A stretch of 64,000 nucleotides of DNA from an uncultured Bacteroidota bacterium (GTDB taxonomy: Bacteria > Bacteroidota > Bacteroidia > Flavobacteriales > Flavobacteriaceae): positions 62,001 to 126,000 of the forward strand of contig CACNQM010000001.1 in NCBI GenBank assembly GCA_902622595.1, read 5' to 3'. The notes beneath the pieces were generated by a model, which made no database searches, was not told the DNA's origin, and saw nothing but the letters and a program-made list of their open reading frames with translations. This document shows, one piece after another, positions 17,955-27,875 of the stretch; the stretch's first letter is position 1, and each line of letters starts with the position of its first letter. The position numbers and the translations under genes were made by a program.

Positions 17955-19013
17955 ATGACTGATAATCAATCAAAAGATGCTATAAAGCTTCTCAAGAAAA
18001 TTATTAAGACTCCTTCTTTCTCGAAAAAAGAGGAGAATGTTGTTAAAATTTTAGAGTCATGGTTTAAAGAAAACGGAATAAATTATAAAAGACATTTAAA
18101 TAATTTATGGGCAGAGAATAAGTATTTTAATAAAAAGAAACCTACTATTCTTCTTAACTCTCATCATGATACAGTTCAACCCAATAAATCATATACTATC
18201 GATCCATTCTATCCAATTGAAAAGGATGGAAAGATATTTGGGCTAGGAAGTAACGATGCGGGAGGTGCTCTTGTCTCTCTCCTCTACCTTTTTAAAAGCA
18301 TTTATTTAAGTCAAAAAATGAACTATAATTTTATTATTGCTTGTACAGCTGAGGAGGAAATTGCTGGAGCTAATGGAATTAAAAGTATTCTAGAAAAATT
18401 ACCTAAAATTGATTTTGCAATTATTGGGGAGCCTACACTTATGAAGTTATCTATTGCAGAAAGAGGTCTTATTGTATTTGATGCAAAAATAAAAGGTAAA
18501 CCAGGTCATGCTGCTCACGAAAATAAAGATAATGCCATTGAAAAACTCCCCGAAATAATTAATTGGTTTAATCAACTAAAATTCGATAGAGTTTCTAAAT
18601 TATTAGGACCAGTTAAAACAACAGTAACTCAAATAAATGCTGGATTTCAACATAATGTAATACCTTCTGAAGTTGATATTGTTGTTGATGTAAGAATTAA
18701 TGAACTTTATGATATTAATGAAATCAATGATTTCTTTGTTAAACAATGTCCATGTCAAATAAAGGCCAGATCTTTGAATCTTGGACCATCATTTATTAGT
18801 CCAAATCATAAAATTATAAAGTCTGCAAATTTACTTGGAATAGAATCATATGGATCTCCAACATTATCGGATCAGGCTTTGCTTGATTTCCCATCTGTAA
18901 AAATTGGTCCTGGAAATTCAAAAAGATCTCATAGTGCAGACGAATATATATATGTTGATGAATTACTAGACGGGATTGAAGTTTATAAAAATCTTTTAAA
19001 TAAAATAATATAA
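17955..19013 (+). CDS. argE: M20 deacetylase (acetylornithine deacetylase-type)
   Basis: LLNSHHDTVQP, GLGSNDAGGAL, AEEEIAGANG. Confidence 0.9.
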   Translation: MTDNQSKDAIKLLKKIIKTPSFSKKEENVVKILESWFKENGINYKRHLNNLWAENKYFNKKKPTILLNSHHDTVQPNKSYTIDPFYPIEKDGKIFGLGSNDAGGALVSLLYLFKSIYLSQKMNYNFIIACTAEEEIAGANGIKSILEKLPKIDFAIIGEPTLMKLSIAERGLIVFDAKIKGKPGHAAHENKDNAIEKLPEIINWFNQLKFDRVSKLLGPVKTTVTQINAGFQHNVIPSEVDIVVDVRINELYDINEINDFFVKQCPCQIKARSLNLGPSFISPNHKIIKSANLLGIESYGSPTLSDQALLDFPSVKIGPGNSKRSHSADEYIYVDELLDGIEVYKNLLNKII

Positions 19014-19014
19014 T

Positions 19015-20295
19015 ATGAAACTATGGGATAAAAATAACTCAGTTAATGAAAAAATAATTGAATTCACAGTAGGTGACGATAGGTTAAATGATTTGTACCT
19101 AATAAAATATGATATAAAAGCTTCAATTTCGCATGCAAAAATGTTATATAGATCAAATCTTTTGTTAGAGATTGAATGTGATAAAATAATAAACATTCTT
19201 AATGAAATACTAAGCCAAGCTGAAGCTGGAGAATTAAAAATTGAGAAGGAATTTGAAGATATGCACTCAAAGATTGAATATATACTGACAGATAAACTAG
19301 GTGATATTGGAAAAAAAATTCACACTGCAAGGTCAAGGAATGATCAAGTCCTTGTCTCAATTCAGTTATACCTAATAGATGAATTAAATTTTATAAAAAC
19401 AGAAGTAAAATCTTTATTTGATCTATTAATTAATCTTGCCAAGAAAAATAAAAATATTATTATGCCTGGATATACTCACATGAGAGCTGCAATGCCTTCC
19501 TCCTTTGGGTTGTGGTTTTCAGCTTATGCTGAAATATTAATTGATGATGTTATTAGCCTTAATAGTTCAATTGAAATAATTAATCAGAATACATTAGGGA
19601 GTGCTGCTGGGTATGGAACATCTTTTAATATTGACAGAGATTTTACAACAAATGATTTAAATTTTAAAACATTGAAATATAATTCACTCGCATGTCAGAT
19701 TAGTAGAAATAAAATTGAAAAAAATACATTCGATACTTTGGGAAATATTGCCTTTACTTTATCAAAAATTTCTATGGATATATGCTTATATTCTGGAGAT
19801 GAGTTTCATTTTATTTCATTTCCTGAAAATATTACAACAGGGTCTAGTATAATGCCACATAAAAAGAATCCTGATGTTTTTGAGATTATAAGAGGAAAAT
19901 GTAATAGTATTCAAAATCTATCAAATTCTGCATCTTTGTCATCAACTAACCTACCAAGTGGATATCATAGGGATTTTCAGCTAAATAAAGGTAAAATTAT
20001 TAATGCAGTTAATGACATAAAAGAATGTATCCAAATTTTATCTTACTGCTTATCTAAAGTTAGTGTAAATAAAAAAATACTGGAAAAGTCAAATTATGAA
20101 AATATTTTCAGTGTAGAGTTAATAAACGAGATGGTTTTAAAAGGTATACCTTTTAGAGATGCATATCTTGAATTAAAAAGTAAATTAAGCACAGGTGAAA
20201 TAAAGTTTCCTAAAACAGTAAACCATTCCCATATTGGAAGTATAGGAAATTTAGCTCTCGATAAAATAGTTCTCAAAATGAAGGATAACTACTAG
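19015..20295 (+). CDS. argH: Argininosuccinate lyase
   Basis: HTARSRNDQV, GYTHMRAAMPSSFG, TTGSSIMPHKKNPD. Confidence 0.96.
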   Translation: MKLWDKNNSVNEKIIEFTVGDDRLNDLYLIKYDIKASISHAKMLYRSNLLLEIECDKIINILNEILSQAEAGELKIEKEFEDMHSKIEYILTDKLGDIGKKIHTARSRNDQVLVSIQLYLIDELNFIKTEVKSLFDLLINLAKKNKNIIMPGYTHMRAAMPSSFGLWFSAYAEILIDDVISLNSSIEIINQNTLGSAAGYGTSFNIDRDFTTNDLNFKTLKYNSLACQISRNKIEKNTFDTLGNIAFTLSKISMDICLYSGDEFHFISFPENITTGSSIMPHKKNPDVFEIIRGKCNSIQNLSNSASLSSTNLPSGYHRDFQLNKGKIINAVNDIKECIQILSYCLSKVSVNKKILEKSNYENIFSVELINEMVLKGIPFRDAYLELKSKLSTGEIKFPKTVNHSHIGSIGNLALDKIVLKMKDNY

Positions 20296-20348
20296 ATTTA
20301 TTTCTGTCTATTCATAAACCTCTATTCATTAGTTAATTTACCTTTTAA

Positions 20349-20356
20349 TATATTTG
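20349..20356 (+). promoter_or_regulatory. TAnnTTTG (-7) element 4 nt from the MFS gene start
   Basis: TATATTTG-GTTA-ATG. Confidence 0.45.
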
Positions 20357-20360
20357 GTTA

Positions 20361-21674
20361 ATGAGTAAATTAATAAAATGGTCTTTAGTAGCTGCTCTTG
20401 CAGGCTTCCTTTTTGGTTTTGACACAGTTGTAATCTCTGGTGCTGACCAAAAGCTTCAGGAGTTATGGAATTCCTCAGACATTTTTCATGGCTCTGTTGT
20501 AATGGCAATGGCTTTATGGGGAACAGTTTTTGGTGCAATATTTGGAGGAATTCCAACAAGAAAATATGGACGAAGAAATACACTAATTTGGATTGGAATA
20601 TTCTATTCAATATCAGCAGTAGGTTCAGCTCTAGCAAATGATCCAATTACTTTTGCAGTTTTCAGATTTATAGGTGGAGTAGGTGTTGGAGTTTCTGGTA
20701 TTGCAGCTCCTGCATACATCTCAGAAATTGCACCTGCAAAAAATAGGGGAAAACTTGTTGGATTCTATCAATTTAATTTAGTAACTGGAATTCTTGTTGC
20801 ATTTTTATCAAATTATCTCCTCAGTGGAATTGGTGAAAATGATTGGAGATATATGATGGGTGTAGAGGCTATTCCAGCGATATTATATACATTACTTGTT
20901 TTTTCTATTCCGAAAAGTCCAAGATGGCTTTATTTAAATAATCAAAAAGACAAAGCTGAAAAAATAATAAGGGATGCATATTCAAAAAATGATGCAGATG
21001 AATTAATTATTGAAATAACAAGAGATAAAGAATCGAGTATTGAGTCAGAATCAATCTTTCAAAAAAAATATAGTTTTATACTTACTCTAGCCTTCTTAGT
21101 TGCAGCTTTTAATCAATTTTCTGGAATTAATGCATTCCTTTATTACGCTCCAAGGATATTTGAAGAAGGAGGGCTTGGCCAAAGTGCAGCATTGTTAAAT
21201 AGCGTCGGAATTGGTCTGACCAATGTGATTTTTACATTTATCGGCATTAATTTAATTGATAAGCTTGGAAGAAAAGTTCTTATGTATATTGGCTCAATTG
21301 GTTATATAATTTCTCTAAGTTTAATTAGCCTATCTTTTATTTTAGAATGGGGTGGTATTGCACTTCCATTTTTTCTGTTTTTATTTATAGCATCCCATGC
21401 AATTGGACAGGGAGCAATAATTTGGGTCTATATATCTGAAATTTTTCCAAATCATATTAGGAGTTATGGCCAGTCATTTGGAATCTCCACTCATTGGGTT
21501 TTAGCTGCTATCATACCATCATTTGTTCCATTTCTGTTTGGTTTTATTGGCCCTGGTTTGGTATTTGCATTTTTTACTTTTATGATGGTTTTGCAATTAA
21601 TCTTTACACATTTTATTATGCCTGAAACTAGAGGTGTATCTCTTGAAGAATTGGCTAAAAAATTAATCGTTTAA
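20361..21674 (+). CDS. Sugar porter family MFS transporter
   Basis: GRRNTL, YISEIAPAKNRGKLVG, NQFSGINAFLYYAP, PETRGVSLEEL. Confidence 0.92.
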   Translation: MSKLIKWSLVAALAGFLFGFDTVVISGADQKLQELWNSSDIFHGSVVMAMALWGTVFGAIFGGIPTRKYGRRNTLIWIGIFYSISAVGSALANDPITFAVFRFIGGVGVGVSGIAAPAYISEIAPAKNRGKLVGFYQFNLVTGILVAFLSNYLLSGIGENDWRYMMGVEAIPAILYTLLVFSIPKSPRWLYLNNQKDKAEKIIRDAYSKNDADELIIEITRDKESSIESESIFQKKYSFILTLAFLVAAFNQFSGINAFLYYAPRIFEEGGLGQSAALLNSVGIGLTNVIFTFIGINLIDKLGRKVLMYIGSIGYIISLSLISLSFILEWGGIALPFFLFLFIASHAIGQGAIIWVYISEIFPNHIRSYGQSFGISTHWVLAAIIPSFVPFLFGFIGPGLVFAFFTFMMVLQLIFTHFIMPETRGVSLEELAKKLIV

Positions 21675-21706
21675 TTATATTAGTAAAATAGATATTTAAA
21701 TATTAA

Positions 21707-22981
21707 ATGAAAACATTATACTTCACATTACTAATTATAATTAGCCTGAGCCCTTTTTCTATAATTGCTCAAATTGATTATTCAAGCCCTGAGGAACAAG
21801 GTATATCAAGTAATAGACTTAACGAAGTATCTCGGATATCCAAAAATCTTATAGATGACAATAAAGTTTCAAATATTACAACTATTATTAATAGAAATGG
21901 TAAAATAGTCTATTTCCAATCTTTTGGTAAAAGAGAATTTGAATCAGATAAGGCAATAAAAAAGAATGATCTATACAGGATATACTCCATGACAAAACCA
22001 ATTGTATCATTAGCTATAATGCAGCTTTATGAAAGAGAACTTTTTCAACTTGACGATCCAGTAGAAAAATTTTTACCAGAGTTTTCAAAAATAAAGGTTT
22101 TGTCAGACGATGGTAGCCTTAAGAATCCTAAAGAAATGATGACAATTAAAAATCTTTTAAACCATACAGCTGGTTTATCTTACGGATGGACATATCATCC
22201 AGTTGATCAAAAATACTATTATGCTGGACTTTATGACTCAAAAGGAAGCGATGATTTTATTAGTAGAGTTTCTAATTTACCATTAAGATTTTCACCAGGT
22301 GAGAAATTCTATTATTCAATTGCAACTGATGTATTAGGGGTTTTAGTTGAAAAAATTTCTGGTGAACCCCTCGACCAGTATTTGAAAAAACATATTTTTG
22401 ATCCCTTAGGTATGGTGGACACTTTTTTTAAAGTACCAGTTAACAAAAGAGATAGATTTATTCCAAACTACTCTTATAATAAGAAAACTAAAAAGGCTGA
22501 AAAGCTAAACAATGAATATTTTTCTAATAAACCCAGTAGTAGAAGTTATTATAACCCAGAGTTTTTGTCTGGTGGAGGAGGATTAGTCTCAACTGCTAAA
22601 GATTTTATGATTTTTGCAGAATCATTAAGAAACAATGGAGAACTTAATGGTGCAAGGATAATTAATGAAGAGACACTAAATTTAATGATTAAAAATCAAC
22701 TACCAAATGGAGTTGAATTTACAGGATCATCAGGAGAACCTCAGAATTGGTATGGAGATTCAATAAAGTTTGGCCTAGGCTTTGGAATCATTAATGATCC
22801 GGAATATTTAAAGTCTTCAGGTAGTGTTGGAGAATACTTTTGGTCAGGAGCAGCAGGTACTTTTTTTTGGATTGATCCGGAAAAGGAAATAATTGTTGTT
22901 ACCCTTATTCAATTGATGAATAATCCATACCCAATCAGGCAACAGATTAAAGAGGCAGTATATCAGTCTTTAATTGAATAA
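21707..22981 (+). CDS. Serine hydrolase, beta-lactamase (class C) family
   Basis: Signal peptide; YSMTKPIVS (SxxK), YYSIATDVLGVL (YxN-like region), C-terminal GAAGT. Confidence 0.88.
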   Translation: MKTLYFTLLIIISLSPFSIIAQIDYSSPEEQGISSNRLNEVSRISKNLIDDNKVSNITTIINRNGKIVYFQSFGKREFESDKAIKKNDLYRIYSMTKPIVSLAIMQLYERELFQLDDPVEKFLPEFSKIKVLSDDGSLKNPKEMMTIKNLLNHTAGLSYGWTYHPVDQKYYYAGLYDSKGSDDFISRVSNLPLRFSPGEKFYYSIATDVLGVLVEKISGEPLDQYLKKHIFDPLGMVDTFFKVPVNKRDRFIPNYSYNKKTKKAEKLNNEYFSNKPSSRSYYNPEFLSGGGGLVSTAKDFMIFAESLRNNGELNGARIINEETLNLMIKNQLPNGVEFTGSSGEPQNWYGDSIKFGLGFGIINDPEYLKSSGSVGEYFWSGAAGTFFWIDPEKEIIVVTLIQLMNNPYPIRQQIKEAVYQSLIE

Positions 22982-22988
22982 TATTTAA

Positions 22989-24677
22989 TTACCAAAACAT
23001 TGCATAAAGGAATGCTGTGATGAGAAGGACGCTAAATGCTCCAATATTAAATGTCTTATTTGTTGCAAATAATTTTTTTGTAAGATTTATGCCCTTTGGA
23101 TCATCTTGATTGCCTTCAAAATAACTTATAATTGTAATAATTGCTATAGTTGCTAAACAAGTATATCCCATCTGATGCATAAAAGGAAGCTCAACAAATA
23201 TTGAAGCTTCATTCCATCCTTTTGGTGCAACTTTAAAATACATAGCTATTGGTATTGACAATATTGCACCCCATATAGCTGCATTATTTGTAGCTTTTTT
23301 ATAAAATAACCCCATCAAAAATACAGCTAAGATTCCAGGACTTACAACTCCTGTGTATTCCTGAATAAATATAAATACTTGACCAAGGCTTCCAAGTTGT
23401 GGGGCAATGATTATTGCAATTATTAATGCTACAACTGCAGTTATTCTTCCTACTGATACCATCTTAGCATCTGATGCTTTTTTATTAAAATGAGATTTGT
23501 ATATATCCATTGTAAAAATTGTAGATGTAGAATTTAACATTGATGCTAATGAAGAAACAATTGCAGCTGCAAGTGCTGCAAGTATAAGACCTTTAACTCC
23601 TAATGGAATAAAGTTTTTAATTAACCAAGGTGCAGCATTATCATTCGCAAAATTTCCTGCAGCACCAATAAAACCAGGATCAACTGATGAAGCTGTTAAA
23701 AATCCTGACTCATCAATATTCATTACATATGCAATTATTCCAGGTAATACAACAATTACAGGGATTATTAGTTTAAGAAAAGCAGCGAAAACTATACCTT
23801 TTTGTCCTTCAGCCAAACTTTTAGCTGCCAGTGTTCTTTGGATAATATACTGATTAAAACCCCAATAATATAGATTTGCTACCCACATACCCCCAATTAA
23901 TACAGCAAGACCTGGAAGATCCCACCATGCGTCACCTCCATTTGGTTTTATAATTTCTCCTTTTGATAAAATCATTGAAAATCTTTCAGGTGCCTTTTCA
24001 TAAACATATTTTAAACCATCAATAAAGCTTCCAGAATCTGTCACATTTAAAAGGGCAAAATATGTCATTAATAAACCGCCAAAAATTAAAATTATTACTT
24101 GGATTACATCTGTCCAAGCAACAGATGCAAGACCCCCCCAAAGAGAATATGCTGCAGCGAACAAACCGAGTCCAATTATACTGTTCAACAAAATTGCTCC
24201 ATCACCAACACCAATTATGGTATCAAGAGCTTTGCCACCAAGGAATAACACTGTTGTAAGGTTTACAAAAACAAAAAGTGCAATCCAGAAAATTGCAAGT
24301 ATGGTTTTTAAGTTAGTGCTATATCTTTTCTCAATAAATTCAGGAATTGTATACAGACCCTTCTCAATAAATATTGGAAGAAAATATTTGCCTACAACTA
24401 AAAGTGTAATTGCTGCCATCCATTCATATGAGGCAATTGCAAGTCCAAGAGCAAATCCTGAACCTGACATTCCAATAAATTGTTCAGCAGATATATTAGC
24501 AGCAATTAATGAAGTACCTACTGCCCACCAAGGTAGAGATTTACTCGCTAGGAAGTAATCTTCAGCATTTTTTTGTTTTCCTTTTTTATCTCTTGAGACC
24601 CATAAACCTATTCCCAATATAATTAGAGCATAAAGCCCAAAGATTACATAATCTAATAATTCAAAATTCCCGCTCAT
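22989..24677 (-). CDS. Sodium:solute symporter (SSS/SGLT family)
   Basis: AEDYFLASKSLPWWAVGTSLIAANISAEQFIGMSGSGF; multi-TM. Confidence 0.92.
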   Translation of the reverse strand: MSGNFELLDYVIFGLYALIILGIGLWVSRDKKGKQKNAEDYFLASKSLPWWAVGTSLIAANISAEQFIGMSGSGFALGLAIASYEWMAAITLLVVGKYFLPIFIEKGLYTIPEFIEKRYSTNLKTILAIFWIALFVFVNLTTVLFLGGKALDTIIGVGDGAILLNSIIGLGLFAAAYSLWGGLASVAWTDVIQVIILIFGGLLMTYFALLNVTDSGSFIDGLKYVYEKAPERFSMILSKGEIIKPNGGDAWWDLPGLAVLIGGMWVANLYYWGFNQYIIQRTLAAKSLAEGQKGIVFAAFLKLIIPVIVVLPGIIAYVMNIDESGFLTASSVDPGFIGAAGNFANDNAAPWLIKNFIPLGVKGLILAALAAAIVSSLASMLNSTSTIFTMDIYKSHFNKKASDAKMVSVGRITAVVALIIAIIIAPQLGSLGQVFIFIQEYTGVVSPGILAVFLMGLFYKKATNNAAIWGAILSIPIAMYFKVAPKGWNEASIFVELPFMHQMGYTCLATIAIITIISYFEGNQDDPKGINLTKKLFATNKTFNIGAFSVLLITAFLYAMFW

Positions 24678-24779
24678 TAATTAGTATTAAAATTGAAAAG
24701 TTTTATTGATTTTGTCTAGTTAATATATAAAATTAGAATTTTTGTTTAATTTAAAAAATTAAAGTTCAACAGTTTAAAA

Positions 24780-24899
24780 GTGAATCAAAAAAAACAAAAA
24801 AATAGTATTGCTATAAAGGTGGCAAAAAGAATTTTAATTAGTTTCTTTATTGTTATTATTATAGTGGTTTCATTTTTTTATTTATTAGGTTTATTATGA
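24780..24899 (+). CDS. Small single-TM protein, 39 codons (GTG start)
   Basis: MNQKKQKNSIAIKVAKRILISFFIVIIIVVSFFYLLGLL; basic N-terminus plus one TM; below ORF-track cutoff. Confidence 0.4.
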   Translation: MNQKKQKNSIAIKVAKRILISFFIVIIIVVSFFYLLGLL

Positions 24900-24922
24900 T
24901 AAAAATATTTTAAGAATTGAAA

Positions 24923-25234
24923 ATGAATATAAAAGAATTAAACTCAAATGAAATAATGCCAGGCTTTCATGGAAGAATTATCCATGGATCAAATTTTACT
25001 TGGGTATACTGGGAGATTAACAAAGGGGCCAGCTTACCTGAACATAATCACATAAATGAACAATTAATGCATGTCATAGAAGGTGAATTTGAATTTACAA
25101 TTGATGGTAAAAAAAATATTTGTTCTAAGGGATCTACATTTCTAATACCATCTAATGTTCCTCACTCAGGTAGAGCTTTAAGCCAGTGTATAATAATGGA
25201 TGTTTTTTGTCCAAAAAGAGAAGACCTAGGATGA
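24923..25234 (+). CDS. Cupin-domain protein
   Basis: LPEHNHINEQLMHVIEGEFEFTIDG...PSNVPHSG; ATG at 24923 preferred over TTG at 24917. Confidence 0.85.
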   Translation: MNIKELNSNEIMPGFHGRIIHGSNFTWVYWEINKGASLPEHNHINEQLMHVIEGEFEFTIDGKKNICSKGSTFLIPSNVPHSGRALSQCIIMDVFCPKREDLG

Positions 25235-26010
25235 AAATAGATTTAACAGGAAAGAATGCCCTAGTAGGGGGAAGTAGTAAAGGTATTGGACTAGGTATTG
25301 CAACTGAATTAGCAAATTCTGGAGCGAGTGTTTGTCTTATGGCTAGAAATGAATCGAGACTAAAACAAATTGTTGATAAACTTCCCAACTCAAGTAATCA
25401 TAGTTATTTAGTTGTTGATTTTTCAAAATTTGAAGATTATAAAATTAAAATTGAAAAACATGTAAAAAATAATCAGGTGGATATTCTAATTAATAATACT
25501 CAGGGGCCTCCTGCTGGAAATTCCTTATCAAAAAATATTGATTCTTATCAAGAGGCATTTGACTTATTATTTAAAAGTGTTGTTCATACTACGTCATTAG
25601 TTATTCCTGGCATGCAGAAAAATAAATGGGGAAGAATAATTAATGTTACCTCAGTTTCTGTTAAGGAGCCTCTAAATTATCTTGTTTTGTCGAATAGTAT
25701 AAGATCTGCTGTAGTTGCATGGGCAAAGAGTCTATCTGTAGATCTTGGTCCAGATGGAATTACTGTAAATTCAATTTTAACTGGATATTTCGACACTGAG
25801 AGAATTAAAGAGTTAAATAAAGAAAAATCAAAGTCGTTGAATATTTCAGAAACTGAAGTACTCGAAAAAATGAAGTCACTAGTTCCTGCCTCTCGTCTAG
25901 GAAGACCAGAGGAGTATGGGTATTTAATTTCTTTTCTTAGTTCAGATAATGCAGCTTACATAAATGGAGCTTCTATTCCAATTGATGGAGGTCTATTAAA
26001 ATCTTATTAA
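25231..26010 (+). CDS. Short-chain dehydrogenase/reductase
   Basis: GGSSKGIGLGIA, NNTQGPP, C-terminal NGASIPIDGG; ATG at 25231 overlaps the cupin stop (ATGA). Confidence 0.88.
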   Translation: MKIDLTGKNALVGGSSKGIGLGIATELANSGASVCLMARNESRLKQIVDKLPNSSNHSYLVVDFSKFEDYKIKIEKHVKNNQVDILINNTQGPPAGNSLSKNIDSYQEAFDLLFKSVVHTTSLVIPGMQKNKWGRIINVTSVSVKEPLNYLVLSNSIRSAVVAWAKSLSVDLGPDGITVNSILTGYFDTERIKELNKEKSKSLNISETEVLEKMKSLVPASRLGRPEEYGYLISFLSSDNAAYINGASIPIDGGLLKSY

Positions 26011-26805
26011 ATTTCATTATATCTTCCTGGAGCGAGTAATCCACTTAGTAACCTAAAAATAGAATGAGGTACGATTTTCAAAAGAAATACTATTACTTTC
26101 CATGTTTTTGTAGGTACTGAGATCTTTTTCCCTCTAAGCATTGCATCAACTCCTTCCTCTGCAATTCTTTTTGCACTTTTCTTTAAAAAACGGGGAACAC
26201 TGTCCATTTCAGCTTGAACACCACTAGCTGTGTGAAAGTTTGTTACTGTGTAACCAGGACAAACTGCCGTTGAGGTAATTCCGTATTTATTATAAAAACT
26301 TAGTGATTCACTAAATCTATTCATAAATGTTTTAACAGGCCCATAAAGAGACTGAAGAGATGAAGCTGGAGCAAATGCAGCAACTGATGATACGATCATA
26401 ATCTTACCACCTCCGTTTGATATCATATCATTTATATATTTTTTTTGTGAGTGCAATTACAGATGTACCCAGAACTCTAAGACACTTTTCTTCATCTTCC
26501 ATTGAATTTTTATGAAAAGCATTCGGTAATGCATAACCAGCATTATTGATAAGTATATCCACACGATATTTTTTTTGTCTTGTAAACTGATAAATTTCAT
26601 CTGGTGAGTCAATTAATGTTAAATCAGAGGAAAAGTAATCACACTTTATATTAAACTCTTGAGTTAAATCATTTGAAGTTTGAACTAATTTTTCTAATGT
26701 CCTTGCAACTAATATTAAGTTAAAACCTCTTTTAGCAAGATCTTTAGCAATCTCAAGTCCTATTCCTGAAGTTGCACCTGTTACAATAGCATAAGAATTT
26801 TTCAT
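26007..26805 (-). pseudogene. Short-chain dehydrogenase split by a frameshift at an A8 run
   Basis: N-terminal frame 26428-26805 (TGATSGIG, NNAGY) and C-terminal frame 26007-26456 (SSVAAF, YGPVK) join if one A is removed from the A8 run (T8 at 26439-26446 on +). Confidence 0.75.
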
Positions 26806-26810
26806 ATCTG

Positions 26811-26818
26811 CAAATCTA
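26811..26818 (-). promoter_or_regulatory. TAnnTTTG (-7) element 5 nt from the split SDR start
   Basis: Minus strand TAGATTTG-CAGAT-ATG. Confidence 0.4.
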
Positions 26819-26845
26819 ACTAATTAGTTTAATTTTACCCTCGAA

Positions 26846-27874
26846 ATGAAAATTGATATTAGAAGTCTTAGTGAGGATAAGCTATGTGAATTCTTTGTAA
26901 AAAAAGGTTTTGAAAGTTACAGAGGCAAGCAAGTTTATGAATGGATTTGGAAAAAGTCCTCACATACTTTTGGCAATATGACAAATATTTCAAAAGACTT
27001 AAGACTTATGCTCGATGAAAATTTTGTTATTAACCATATTGAAGTTGACAAAATTCAAAAAAGCTCTGATGGGACAATTAAAAACGCAGTTAAACTATTT
27101 GATGATTATACTGTTGAATCGGTTTTAATACCTACTGAAGATAGAACAACTGCATGTGTTTCCTCACAAGTGGGGTGCAGTCTTGATTGTAATTTCTGTG
27201 CAACATCAAAGCTCAAAAGAATGAGAAATTTAAATCCTGATGAAATTTATGACCAAGTTGTAACAATTAATAAACAAAGTCTTCAATATTTTAATCGTCC
27301 ACTTTCAAATATCGTATTTATGGGGATGGGTGAACCATTAATGAATTATAATAACCTAATTAAATCTATTGAGATGATTTCCTCTGACAAAGGATTAAAC
27401 ATTTCACAAAAAAGAATTGTTGTCTCAACATCTGGAATACCTAAGATGATAAAAAAACTAGCAGATGAAAATCTTAAGGTAAATCTTGCATTATCACTTC
27501 ACTCTGCAATTGAGGTAACTAGAAATAAGATTATGCCATTTTCATCAAAATTTCCACTTGATGATATTTGGGAGTCACTAAATTATTGGTACACAAAAAC
27601 TAAGAGAAAAATTACATTTGAATATATTGTATGGAAAGATATTAATGATAGTATAAAGGATATTGATGCATTAGTAAATTATTGTAAATCTTTACCATCA
27701 AAAGTTAATTTGATTGAGTATAATTCTATTGGAGATTCAAAATTTGAATCAGCCAGTAATAACATGATAAATTTATACAAGAGCATTTTAGAAAAAAACA
27801 GAATAACAGTTACAGTAAGAAGATCTAGAGGAAAAGATATTGACGCGGCATGTGGGCAGCTAGCAAATAAATAA
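26846..27874 (+). CDS. rlmN: 23S rRNA (adenine2503-C2)-methyltransferase
   Basis: Radical SAM CSLDCNFCATSKL, FMGMGEPLMNYNN, GKDIDAACGQL. Confidence 0.96.
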   Translation: MKIDIRSLSEDKLCEFFVKKGFESYRGKQVYEWIWKKSSHTFGNMTNISKDLRLMLDENFVINHIEVDKIQKSSDGTIKNAVKLFDDYTVESVLIPTEDRTTACVSSQVGCSLDCNFCATSKLKRMRNLNPDEIYDQVVTINKQSLQYFNRPLSNIVFMGMGEPLMNYNNLIKSIEMISSDKGLNISQKRIVVSTSGIPKMIKKLADENLKVNLALSLHSAIEVTRNKIMPFSSKFPLDDIWESLNYWYTKTKRKITFEYIVWKDINDSIKDIDALVNYCKSLPSKVNLIEYNSIGDSKFESASNNMINLYKSILEKNRITVTVRRSRGKDIDAACGQLANK

Positions 27875-27875
27875 T

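Noticed and set aside
20338-20646. Minus-strand 102-aa ORF at the argH/MFS junction
   Set aside because: Opposite the conserved MFS N-terminus; composition looks like a shadow ORF.
23497-24558. Plus-strand ORFs opposite the SSS symporter (23497-23853, 24062-24259, 24217-24558)
   Set aside because: Overlap a clear conserved symporter on the minus strand; no recognisable motifs.
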